A DNA stretch of 6,689 nucleotides from contig CALLJA010000368.1 of the NCBI GenBank assembly GCA_938008865.1, positions 1 to 6,689 on the forward strand, written 5' to 3'. Shown here piece by piece: positions 1 to 6,204 of this stretch (position 1 is the stretch's first letter; the number at the start of each line of letters is the position of its first letter). Source of the stretch: an uncultured Anaerolineales bacterium. GTDB lineage: Bacteria; Chloroflexota; Anaerolineae; Anaerolineales; Villigracilaceae. Under the pieces are notes generated by a model. It saw nothing but the letters and a program-made list of their open reading frames with translations, had not been told where the DNA came from and did no database searches. A program made the translations under genes and the position numbers.

Positions 1-749
1 TGGATGCGGGGACGCTCTCGAAGAGCCGCAAGGTGATCGAGAAGACCCTGCGCGGAGGAAGACACGCCACGCGCGAGACCCTGATCCGCGCGCTGGAGCA
101 GGCAGGCATCGCCACCGACGAAAACCGCGCCTCGCATCTCTTTGCGGCGGCCGAGTTGGAAGGCCTGATCTGCAGCGGCAAGACCCAACAGGGAAAACAG
201 ACCTTTGCCCTGCTCGAAGAGTGGGTGCCGCCCAGCCCGCTCATCGAACGGGACGAGGCGCTGGCACGATTGGCAAAACGCTACTTCACCAGTCACGGCC
301 CCGCCACAGTGGAGGATTTCACCTGGTGGTCGGGCCTGACCGTGAGCGACGCGCGGCGTGCACTCGAATCGGTGAAAGCAGAATTGCAGTCCGAGACCGT
401 GGAGGGAAAAATATACTGGTTCACCGCGATGAAGGTCCAGCCGAAGGAGACGGCCTTCCTGCTGCCTGCCTTCGATGAGTTCCTCATCAGCTACAAGGAC
501 CGTTCCGCCACCATCACGCTCGATCATCAAAAACGCGCCTTTACGAGCAACGGCATCTTTCACCCCGTGATCGTGGTGGACGGGCGGGCGGTGGGGGTGT
601 GGAAACGGACTCTCAAACGGGACCAGGTCCAGGTCCAGGCCGAGTATTTCGTCCCGATCGCGCCCGCCGCGCAAAGACAGATCGAGGCGGAGGCCATTCG
701 CTACGGCGCATTTTTGGGGAAGGTCCCCTCGTTGAGCGTCAAAGCATGA
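1..749 (+). CDS. Winged-helix DNA-binding protein, HTH_42/AlkZ-like superfamily (5' end outside the window)
   Basis: The reading frame is open from the left edge (first full codon at position 3) to TGA at 747-749. That gives 248 visible residues of a family usually about 350-400 long, so the N-terminal third is missing. An internal GTG at 33 is in frame but is not the true start, because coding sequence continues upstream of it. Family hallmarks seen, numbered from the first visible residue: HGPATVEDFTWWSGL at about 98-112, LLPAFDEFL at 153-161, NGIFHPV at 183-189 and VGVWKR at 197-202. These belong to the family of tandem winged-helix proteins that includes the DNA glycosylases AlkZ and AlkX (YcaQ). 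Those enzymes remove alkylated bases or unhook crosslinks. The N-terminal QxQ or QxD catalytic motif that would show glycosylase activity lies outside the window, so activity cannot be judged. Membership of the family is confident; the exact function is not. The gene runs convergent to the sigma/anti-sigma operon. Confidence 0.88.
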   Translation, partial: DAGTLSKSRKVIEKTLRGGRHATRETLIRALEQAGIATDENRASHLFAAAELEGLICSGKTQQGKQTFALLEEWVPPSPLIERDEALARLAKRYFTSHGPATVEDFTWWSGLTVSDARRALESVKAELQSETVEGKIYWFTAMKVQPKETAFLLPAFDEFLISYKDRSATITLDHQKRAFTSNGIFHPVIVVDGRAVGVWKRTLKRDQVQVQAEYFVPIAPAAQRQIEAEAIRYGAFLGKVPSLSVKA

Positions 750-750
750 G

Positions 751-776
751 ACAGGGCGGCCCACGGGCCGCCCTGT
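751..776. terminator. Hairpin terminator between convergent genes
   Basis: The arms ACAGGGCGGCCC (751-762) and GGGCCGCCCTGT (765-776) are perfectly complementary. The two innermost pairs probably open to form a loop of about 6 bases. The sequence TTCTTTCG follows on the plus strand, giving a short, imperfect U tract. The hairpin begins one base after the winged-helix stop codon and lies 8 bases beyond the stop of the minus-strand gene ending at 785. It probably serves both transcription units. The plus direction has the better U tract. Confidence 0.8.
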
Positions 777-784
777 TCTTTCGA

Positions 785-2197
785 TCATTGGATGCTGGCC
801 GCAATGGACAGCAGGTCCTCCTTTTGAAGTTCCATACCCGTATAGGTCAATTCGAAGGCACGGCCATTCGCCCACCAGCGCAGAGTTTTCACGTAGGGCA
901 TTGGATCCCACTGCCAACCGCAACAATCTGTCCCGCTCCAGACTCCTTCCACATACTTTCCTGTCGTGCTGCCGATCTGGACCGTTTCGAGGGCGGCATC
1001 TGGAGGAACGACCAACACATTGCTGGGAGGCTGCCCCGCCAGGGGATTATAGTCACCGATGGCAATGTCACAAAGCTCGCATCCTTCAGGAGAGGAAACC
1101 GCCTGTTCGCGCAGCAATAATCCGTTTGAGGTGGAGCCCCCTTGACTTGGGTCGAGTTGATAGTACACCCAAAGGGTGGAGTCCTCAGCCTGGTAACGCG
1201 CGCCGATCAGAATCAGGATTTCGGGCAGACGGGTGGGCAATAAAGCCTGGAAGCCCGCACGCCCCTCCGCCTCGGGCACGCTGAGATTGTACATGTCATG
1301 CGGATCCCATTCCCCGAAGACATCGGGGGTGGGAGTAGGCGCCTTTTCCACGGGGTTGGTCGTCATGCTGTTGGCGATGGCGAGCATGCCTTCCTTTCCC
1401 ATTGGGGACGGCGGGTAGAAGTATTGCAACGTATACACGAGGTTGCCGTCCACCCAGCGCAGAGTCTCGTTCCCGAAATCGGGATCCCAGGTGGCGGTGG
1501 AGTCGCCATCCGTGTAGGCAAAGGTCCCTTTGAAATATTCGCCCACCAAATCCCCGACCTGCACCTCCTCGACCACGGCGCTCGAACCGATGAGGTCGGT
1601 CTGCGGGGAGGGGGTTCCCGACCCATGCTCCACGGTCACCAGCAGGCTGCCGTCCTGGTTCTCGTGGTAGTACAACAACTGGACATTATTCGGGCCGCCC
1701 GTCGTGCCGACGAAATAGAATCCGTTGGGGAGGTAGGCTGGTTCCTTGAGGGGGAAGTCCACCATGTTGCGCATCTGTTCGACGGAACATACAGGGTTGG
1801 AAAAATCGCCACAGACGGCGGCAAACGGAGCTTCGGCCGGCGCGGGCGTCAGCGTGGGGAGAGGCGCGCCGGGGGTCACCTCGACCCACTGGTAAGGAAC
1901 AGCGGTTGGCACGACCAGGGTGTCGCTCTCGGCGTGGATGAAGAAACGCAGGATGGTTTGCGCAAGGGCGCGCCCCTGAGGGGTGATAAGAGCCAATGCC
2001 AGCAGCGCAGCAATGGCCAGTGTAATCAGCGCGGCGCGGGATACGCGGCGCGGTTGGGTCGTTTTCATTTTTTCTCCTTGTTGCGATAGACCCGCGACAA
2101 GACCCTGCTCGACGGTGCTCCAGAGGTCGATCTCTGCAGAAGGAATCTGCTCTTCCAGCGTGTCCTGCAAAATGGACTGGATGGTTCGTTTGTCCAT
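785..2197 (-). CDS. Anti-sigma-factor-like membrane protein with two copies of an extracytoplasmic domain
   Basis: The protein has 470 residues, starting at ATG 2197. That start sits 7 bases after a good ribosome binding site (GGAAGGA) and 2 bases after the sigma stop. An upstream in-frame start would overlap the sigma gene and lacks support. Order of parts: a cytoplasmic segment (1-53) with an IDLW stretch at 23-26; one membrane helix (about 55-72); an Ala/Arg-rich stretch ending near 95; a Pro/Thr-rich linker (105-124); outer domain 1 (about 145-280); a second Pro/Thr linker (282-292); outer domain 2 (about 305-470). The two domains match in register: VQxGx3GxYx2G at 212-224 and 406-418, then WDP and TLRW at 237/245 and 430/438, then KExxLxIAxS near 268 and 459. 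They resemble DUF4367-type domains. No zinc anti-sigma motif (HxxxCxxC) is seen. Outer cysteines are C129, C137, C373, C376, C425 and C426. The role as the partner restraining the adjacent sigma factor is inferred from gene order and topology. Confidence 0.82.
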   Translation of the reverse strand: MDKRTIQSILQDTLEEQIPSAEIDLWSTVEQGLVAGLSQQGEKMKTTQPRRVSRAALITLAIAALLALALITPQGRALAQTILRFFIHAESDTLVVPTAVPYQWVEVTPGAPLPTLTPAPAEAPFAAVCGDFSNPVCSVEQMRNMVDFPLKEPAYLPNGFYFVGTTGGPNNVQLLYYHENQDGSLLVTVEHGSGTPSPQTDLIGSSAVVEEVQVGDLVGEYFKGTFAYTDGDSTATWDPDFGNETLRWVDGNLVYTLQYFYPPSPMGKEGMLAIANSMTTNPVEKAPTPTPDVFGEWDPHDMYNLSVPEAEGRAGFQALLPTRLPEILILIGARYQAEDSTLWVYYQLDPSQGGSTSNGLLLREQAVSSPEGCELCDIAIGDYNPLAGQPPSNVLVVPPDAALETVQIGSTTGKYVEGVWSGTDCCGWQWDPMPYVKTLRWWANGRAFELTYTGMELQKEDLLSIAASIQ

Positions 2198-2199
2198 GT

Positions 2200-2754
2200 T
2201 CAATTCCTTCCGTTCATCAGGCTGGCCAGGCGTTTGCGCGCGTCTCGCAGCCACCATTTGATGGTGCTGAGCGGACGTTCCAGGCGGGCCGACATTTCCG
2301 CTTCGCTCAGGCCGAGGTAGTAGCGCATCACGATCACGGCGCGTCCTTCGGGAGGCAGGCTATGAATGGCATCCAGAATGTAGGCGCGGACCTGCTTTTC
2401 CTCCAGAGCCTGTTCGGGCCTGGGGCTGGGATCGGTCAACCAACGGGCCAGTGAAACGGCGGATTCGTCCAACTCCTCCAGCGAGCGGCTGCGCTTCTGT
2501 CGGACGGCCGCCTTGAGCGCGGCATTGACCACGATGCGGAAGAACCAGGGAGCGAACGGGCGTCCCTCGTCGAACTGGTGGATGCGTTCGGCTACCGTGA
2601 CAAACGCCGACTGGACCACGTCCTCTGCCAGCGCGCGATCGTACACGATCAGGTATGCAGCCTGGACGGCTTGCGCCTGATAGCGGCGCACCAGGGGCTC
2701 CAGGCCGTTCAAATCGCCTTGTTTGATGCGGGTGATTGCAGATAAGTCATCCAT
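2200..2754 (-). CDS. ECF-type RNA polymerase sigma factor (sigma-70 family)
   Basis: The protein has 184 residues, the usual ECF size. Region 2 covers about 10-88 and includes the conserved DVVQSAFVTVAERI stretch (45-58) and PWFFRIVVNAALKAAVRQKR (69-88), the part that melts and contacts the -10 element. A variable linker (89-120) follows. Region 4 covers about 125-180, with helix-turn-helix LGLSEAEMSARL (147-158) and recognition helix LSTIKWWLRDARKRL (162-176). The start at ATG 2754 is chosen because the family alignment begins there; 45 further codons upstream are open but look like intergenic sequence. The start has only a weak ribosome binding site. The TGA stop (2200-2202) is 2 bases before the ATG of the membrane partner, so the two are surely one operon with coupled translation. 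Its targets are unknown. The divergent exporter operon is a plausible one, as is its own promoter. Confidence 0.93.
   Translation of the reverse strand: MDDLSAITRIKQGDLNGLEPLVRRYQAQAVQAAYLIVYDRALAEDVVQSAFVTVAERIHQFDEGRPFAPWFFRIVVNAALKAAVRQKRSRSLEELDESAVSLARWLTDPSPRPEQALEEKQVRAYILDAIHSLPPEGRAVIVMRYYLGLSEAEMSARLERPLSTIKWWLRDARKRLASLMNGRN
2205..2211 (-). promoter_or_regulatory. Ribosome binding site inside the sigma gene for the anti-sigma-like gene
   Basis: On the minus strand GGAAGGA lies within the last codons of the sigma gene, 7 bases before ATG 2197. It settles the start of the 470-residue protein and places the two genes under translational coupling (TGA-AC-ATG). Confidence 0.75.
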
Positions 2755-2887
2755 GCATGGAACTTTCGGAGAATTCTCTATGTATATTATCCCCGGAATG
2801 CAAAAAGGATAGTAGGCGTTTTCGCATCCCCATCCCCGCAACTTGCGTATACAATTAGGATACTTACCCAAAATCTCTGGAGTCCCC
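2755..2887. promoter_or_regulatory. Divergent promoter region between the sigma operon and the ABC exporter
   Basis: These 133 bases hold no gene and are richer in AT than their flanks, so promoters for both directions must lie here or just inside the genes. Seen directly: a 10-bp perfect palindrome GAGAATTCTC at 2769-2778; on the minus strand GGGGATAATATACAT (about 2793-2779), the best -10-like stretch for the sigma gene, with no clear -35; on the plus strand GTATACAATTAGGATAC (2847-2863), which contains TACAAT and two similar hexamers 11 bases apart. AGGATA occurs twice on the plus strand (2806-2811 and 2857-2862). The exporter ribosome binding site GGAG is at 2879-2882. No consensus -35/-10 pair with normal spacing was found, which fits control by an alternative sigma factor but does not prove it. 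Confidence 0.5.
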
Positions 2888-3655
2888 ATGCCTGAAACCC
2901 TGATCGAAACCAGTCATCTGATCAAACGCTACGGCGACAAGGTCGCCGTGAACGACGTCAGCTTCGAAGTGTACGGCGGCGAGGTGTTCGGCTTCCTCGG
3001 CCCGAACGGAGCGGGCAAGACCACCACCATCAAGATGATCGTCGGGCTGCTCCAGCCGACGGCGGGCACCGTCAAAGTGGCGGGATACGACGTCCAGGCC
3101 CAGCCCATGCTGTCCAAGGCCTCGAGCGGATACGTGCCCGACACGCCCAACCTGTACGCCAAACTGAGCGGACGCGAACTGCTGCGCTTCGTGGGCGACC
3201 TGTACAACCTCGACCGCCAGCAGACCGCCCGCCGCATCGACGAACTGCTCAAGACCTTCGACCTGACGGCCGCCGCCGATGACACCGTCGACTCGTACAG
3301 CCACGGCATGCAGCAGAAGGCCTCGCTGGCCGCCGCGCTGATGCACGACCCGAAGGTGCTCGTCCTCGACGAGCCCACCGTCGGCCTGGACCCGAAGTCG
3401 GCCCGCCTGATCAAGGACATCCTGCGCCAGATGGCCGACCGCGGCGCGGCGGTGATGCTCTCCACGCACATCCTCGAGATCGCCGAGCGCATGTGCGACC
3501 GCATCGGCATCATCAACAAGGGCCAGTTGGTGGCCGTCGGCACCATGGACGAACTGCGCACCCTCGACCAGACGGGCGAAGCCAGCCTCGAAGACATCTT
3601 CCTCGGCCTGACGGGCGGCGCCGAAGAGGCCGAGATCGCCGAAATCCTGAAATGA
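2888..3655 (+). CDS. ABC transporter ATP-binding protein (ABC-2 exporter type)
   Basis: This is a 255-residue cytoplasmic ATPase that would power the permease encoded next. Start ATG 2888 follows GGAG with a 5-base gap; an in-frame TTG at 2843 lies in the promoter region and is rejected. Motifs: Walker A GPNGAGKTT (38-46, K44); ABC signature YSHGMQQK (137-144), a form frequent in exporters of this class; Walker B VLVLDEP (157-163, catalytic E162); D-loop GLDP (166-169); H-loop H194 in STH. At the Q-loop place the sequence reads GYVPDTP (81-87), so D85 stands where glutamine is usual. D or E here is seen in some exporter branches. The C-terminal end (from about 230) is short and acidic. The stop overlaps the next start as ATGA, so the two are co-translated. 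The substrate cannot be read from the sequence; export of a lipid, peptide or drug is possible. Confidence 0.95.
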   Translation: MPETLIETSHLIKRYGDKVAVNDVSFEVYGGEVFGFLGPNGAGKTTTIKMIVGLLQPTAGTVKVAGYDVQAQPMLSKASSGYVPDTPNLYAKLSGRELLRFVGDLYNLDRQQTARRIDELLKTFDLTAAADDTVDSYSHGMQQKASLAAALMHDPKVLVLDEPTVGLDPKSARLIKDILRQMADRGAAVMLSTHILEIAERMCDRIGIINKGQLVAVGTMDELRTLDQTGEASLEDIFLGLTGGAEEAEIAEILK

Positions 3656-5433
3656 ACGACACCCCGCTCCACCCCACCCTGCCTGCGCCCGACCCGCGCA
3701 TCCTGCCCGCGGTCTGGAAACTGTTGGGCCTGCGCGTGCGCCTGACCTTCAATGGGTTCCGCCACGCCAAACTACGCCGCAAGATCGGCATGGTCGCGCT
3801 GTGGCTGATGATCCTGGGCATCGCCTTCGGCCTGTTCATGTTGAGCCAATACCTGCTGGGCCTGCTGACCTCGCCCGACCTGGCCCAGTACGTGCAGATG
3901 GACTTCCTGCCGCTCATGCGTATGATCCCCGCCCTGACGTTGACCGCGCTCTTCATGGGCATCCTGCTGACCAGTTTCGGCGTGTTGCTGCAGGCCCTGT
4001 ACCTCTCGGGCGATATGGACTTCCTGCTGGCCTCGCCCGTGCCGATCCGCGCGGTGTTCGTCGCCAAGCTGTTGCAGGCCATCCTGCCCAACTTTGCATT
4101 GGTCAGCTTCTTTGGCCTGCCGATCCTCTACGGACTGGGCTGGTCGCAGCATTACAACCTGCTCTTCTACCCGCTGGTGATCGTCGTAATGATCCTGCTG
4201 GCGCTGGCCGCGGCGGGCATCTCCGCGCTGCTGGTCATGCTGGTGGTGCGCGTCCTGCCGCCGCGCCGCGCAGCCGAGATCCTCGGTTTCATCGGCGCCA
4301 TCTTCGGCTTCACCTGCTCGCAGATGGGCAACCTGGCCAATGCCTACGGCGATCACGCCAGCAGCATCTCAGGGGCGCGCATCAGCGGGATGATGATGGC
4401 TGCCAGCACGCCCTGGTTTCCGCTCAACTGGGCGGGCCGCGGGTTGACGGCGATGGGTGAAGGCCGCTGGCTCGAAGGTCTGGGATTGGTTGTCCTCACC
4501 GTGGGCGTCTCCGCGGTCGTATTCATGGCCTCGCTGAACACCGCTGAGCGCTGGTACTACACGGGCTGGGCGGGTATGCAGGTCGTCGAGCGGAAGAAGA
4601 AGACGATTCGCGCCGCGCGCTCGGTCCAGGCGGAAGCCGCCCCCGTTTCGGCGGGGCTGGCGCGGCTCCTTTCCACGCCCGTGCTGGGCCTCGTGCAAAA
4701 GGACTTCGTCACCCTCTGGCGCGACCTGCGCAACTTGTCGCAACTCATCACGCCGCTCATCATGGGCGTCATCTATAGCTTCATCCTGTTCCGCGGCGCA
4801 GGCGAGGTCCCTGCGGGGCGCGGCGAAGCGCCCGATTGGTTCATGGACTCGATGCGTCTGATGCTGGCCTACGGCAGCGTGGGCATGTCGCTCTTCGTTG
4901 GCTGGACGCTGCTTTCGCGCCTGGCGGGCATGGGCTTCTCACAGGAAGGTAAGAGTTACTGGATCCTGAAGGCCTCGCCCGTGCGCACTTCGCAGCTGCT
5001 GGCCGCCAAGTTCCTGGTGGCCTACCTGCCCACTGTTGCGTTGGGGTCGATCTTCCTGGTCGGCATTGCCATCCTCCAGCGCATGTCCCTCGTGGATTTT
5101 GGCTACGGGCTGGTTGCCATGCTGTTGTGTCAGGCGGGCATGGCAGGCATCCTGCTGGCCTTCGGCGCGGCGGGCGCCAACTTCACCTGGGACGATCCGC
5201 GCAAGATCAACGCCGGTGGGATGGGCTGCCTCGGCCAGATCCTGACCATGCTCTTCCTGCCCATTTCGTTCCTGCTCTTCATCGCCCCGTTGGGGTTGGC
5301 CAACTTCTTGAACCTGCCGCTGGTCTACGGCTACCTGGGCGGGCTGCTAATCGGTGGGAGCGTGAGCCTGGGCTGTACCGTCGGCCCGTTGATGCTGGTC
5401 CGCAAGCGGGTGGAGCGCCTGGGCGAGGAATAG
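3652..5433 (+). CDS. Large ABC exporter permease with two similar halves
   Basis: This is a 593-residue integral membrane protein with about 12 hydrophobic segments, among them roughly 47-69, 92-116, 137-160, 168-200, 276-296, 364-382, 402-422, 447-475, 484-509, 525-548 and 556-583. A charged cytoplasmic region at 300-345 joins the halves. Each half carries the same motif in the same register: FLLASPV (124-130) and ILKASPV (438-444), each followed by a lysine 10 residues after the proline (K139, K453) and a proline 7 residues later (P146, P460). One polypeptide therefore probably supplies both halves of the channel. This fits the large putative-ABC-exporter permeases (around 550 residues) rather than the roughly 250-residue ABC-2 type. 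The ATG at 3652 overlaps the ATPase stop by 4 bases and has only a weak ribosome binding site of its own, so translation is probably coupled. A longer open frame going back to 3493 runs over the ATPase gene in another frame and is rejected. The substrate is unknown. Confidence 0.88.
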   Translation: MNDTPLHPTLPAPDPRILPAVWKLLGLRVRLTFNGFRHAKLRRKIGMVALWLMILGIAFGLFMLSQYLLGLLTSPDLAQYVQMDFLPLMRMIPALTLTALFMGILLTSFGVLLQALYLSGDMDFLLASPVPIRAVFVAKLLQAILPNFALVSFFGLPILYGLGWSQHYNLLFYPLVIVVMILLALAAAGISALLVMLVVRVLPPRRAAEILGFIGAIFGFTCSQMGNLANAYGDHASSISGARISGMMMAASTPWFPLNWAGRGLTAMGEGRWLEGLGLVVLTVGVSAVVFMASLNTAERWYYTGWAGMQVVERKKKTIRAARSVQAEAAPVSAGLARLLSTPVLGLVQKDFVTLWRDLRNLSQLITPLIMGVIYSFILFRGAGEVPAGRGEAPDWFMDSMRLMLAYGSVGMSLFVGWTLLSRLAGMGFSQEGKSYWILKASPVRTSQLLAAKFLVAYLPTVALGSIFLVGIAILQRMSLVDFGYGLVAMLLCQAGMAGILLAFGAAGANFTWDDPRKINAGGMGCLGQILTMLFLPISFLLFIAPLGLANFLNLPLVYGYLGGLLIGGSVSLGCTVGPLMLVRKRVERLGEE

Positions 5434-5520
5434 GCCCCGAAACGGGACCATGACCAACGTCCCATGCAAGGCGCGGAACAAATCGTGGACGGGAGTCATC
5501 CTTCGGGTGTATACCGCACT

Positions 5521-5570
5521 CGGGTGAAAATTGCGTTCTTTCAAATGATAGAAAACGCAATTTTCACCCG
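5521..5570. repeat. 17-bp perfect inverted repeat upstream of the lipoprotein genes
   Basis: CGGGTGAAAATTGCGTT (5521-5537) is matched exactly by its reverse complement at 5554-5570, with a 16-base AT-rich spacer. The element is far richer in AT than the genes around it. It lies 87 bases after the permease stop and 34 bases before the lipoprotein ATG. It could be a paired operator, the terminator of the exporter operon (unlikely, since the arms are AT-rich and no U tract follows directly), or a small palindromic mobile element. The palindrome itself is certain; its role is unknown. Confidence 0.85.
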
Positions 5571-5571
5571 T

Positions 5572-5592
5572 GGGTATGATAAAAATCATCCC
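5572..5592 (+). promoter_or_regulatory. Small hairpin and -10-like box directly before the ribosome binding site
   Basis: GGG (5572-5574), a bulged T, ATGAT (5576-5580), a loop AAAA (5581-5584), ATCAT (5585-5589) and CCC (5590-5592) can form an 8-bp stem with one bulge. The ribosome binding site GAGGAG (5593-5598) follows at once, 6 bases before ATG 5605. The same stretch contains TATGAT (5575-5580), a good -10 box, but nothing like a -35 stands 16-18 bases upstream. Either this is the promoter, with the large palindrome as its operator, or the transcript begins further up and the hairpin lies in the leader RNA. The sequence does not decide between these. Confidence 0.4.
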
Positions 5593-5604
5593 GAGGAGAA
5601 TCTC

Positions 5605-6195
5605 ATGTCCACACGCCTGTTCCGCCCCGCCCTGATCGCCCTGCTCATCCTGGCCCTGACCCAATCGGCCTGCGGGTTGTTCACGCCCCAGCCCAAGCCC
5701 AGCGCCGCCGACATCGAGCGGGAGGAGCAGGCGGTCTACGCCTTCTTCGTCAGCGACAAGCTGGGGCCCGCTGTTCTGCTGCAAGACACATCCACCGATA
5801 TCGACCCCGACAACCCGCAGCAAACACTCGACTACATCAAGTCTGGGTTGAAAAGTGTTTCGAGGGATACACTCGATAATTACCTGGAGCGCAACGCCCA
5901 GCCCAGCCAGCTTTTGCCCGACATGGACTTGGGCGCGGAGTACGTGCTATTGAGCGGCGAGGAGATGTCGGCGATCTTCAGCCAGCCCGATGGCTGGGAT
6001 GCTTTTTACGAGCAGTATTCGATGGGCGGTTACACGGTCTTTTCGCGCGTCGGGTTCAATGACACGCTCGACCAGGCCGTACTCTACGTGGGCCAGATGG
6101 CGGGTCCGCTGATGGGCGCAGGCTATTACTACTTGATGGAAAAAGAGAACGGCGAATGGATCATGAAAGAACAGATCATGATTTGGATCTCGTAA
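5605..6195 (+). CDS. Probable lipoprotein of unknown function
   Basis: The protein has 196 residues, starting at ATG 5605 with GAGGAG 6 bases upstream. Open codons further upstream run through the palindrome and are rejected. The N-terminus has an export signal: charged residues (R4, R7), a hydrophobic core (about 8-19), then QSAC with C23 as the likely lipidated cysteine. Glutamine at -3 is unusual for a lipobox, where L, V or I is normal, so processing is likely but not certain. The mature part starts with a Pro-rich spacer, then a helical-looking charged region (35-50), a Ser/Asp-rich middle and a conserved-looking C-terminal part (about 145-196): SRVGFNDTLDQAVLYVG, then GAGYYYLMEKENGEWIMKEQ, then MIWIS. 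I recall similar C-termini (GYY-LLEK-GEW-I, ending in WIS) in uncharacterised bacterial proteins, but no function goes with them. Nine bases separate it from the I42 lipoprotein gene, so the two form an operon. Confidence 0.78.
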   Translation: MSTRLFRPALIALLILALTQSACGLFTPQPKPSAADIEREEQAVYAFFVSDKLGPAVLLQDTSTDIDPDNPQQTLDYIKSGLKSVSRDTLDNYLERNAQPSQLLPDMDLGAEYVLLSGEEMSAIFSQPDGWDAFYEQYSMGGYTVFSRVGFNDTLDQAVLYVGQMAGPLMGAGYYYLMEKENGEWIMKEQIMIWIS

Positions 6196-6204
6196 GGAGT
6201 TGAA

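Larger units (their letters stand above)
5503..5594. repeat. Nested imperfect inverted repeat spanning most of the lipoprotein leader
   Basis: Around the 17-bp core palindrome (5521-5570) lie further matching segments in mirror order: ATACC (5511-5515) with GGTAT (5573-5577), and TCGGG (5503-5507) with CCCGA (5590-5594). The unpaired spacers between them differ in length, so this is a nested rather than a continuous palindrome. The outermost arm touches the start of the ribosome binding site. The outer pairs are only 5 bp each and some may be chance; the core is not. Confidence 0.4.

Noticed and set aside
1298..2089. Long open frame of 263 codons on the plus strand
   Set aside because: It lies wholly inside the minus-strand anti-sigma-like gene, and its product is low-complexity Gly/Arg/His-rich with no family hallmark. 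High GC content often leaves such antisense frames open.
2755..2889. Extended N-terminus for the sigma factor (45 more codons)
   Set aside because: These codons are AT-rich intergenic sequence, give a Cys/Tyr-rich peptide unlike any ECF start, and would overlap the exporter start. ATG 2754 fits the family.
2929..3765. Open frame of 278 codons on the minus strand over the ATPase gene
   Set aside because: It is the mirror of a clear ABC ATPase with all motifs. The antisense product is Ser/Arg-rich and shows no domain.
3772..4356. Open frame of 194 codons on the minus strand within the permease gene
   Set aside because: The product is a Gln/His/Glu/Asp-rich string typical of antisense reading of hydrophobic codons. 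The plus-strand permease explains the region.
5444..5463. Possible terminator hairpin GGGAC/GTCCC after the permease
   Set aside because: The stem is only 5 bp with a 10-base loop and no U tract follows. It is too weak to call.
5521..5570. CRISPR repeat or phage attachment site
   Set aside because: There is a single palindromic pair, with no direct repeats at regular spacing, no Cas gene, and no integrase or tRNA nearby.
5464..5604. Extended N-terminus for the first lipoprotein (47 more codons)
   Set aside because: The frame is open by chance through the palindrome. It would bury the signal peptide and ignore the good ribosome binding site at 5593-5598.
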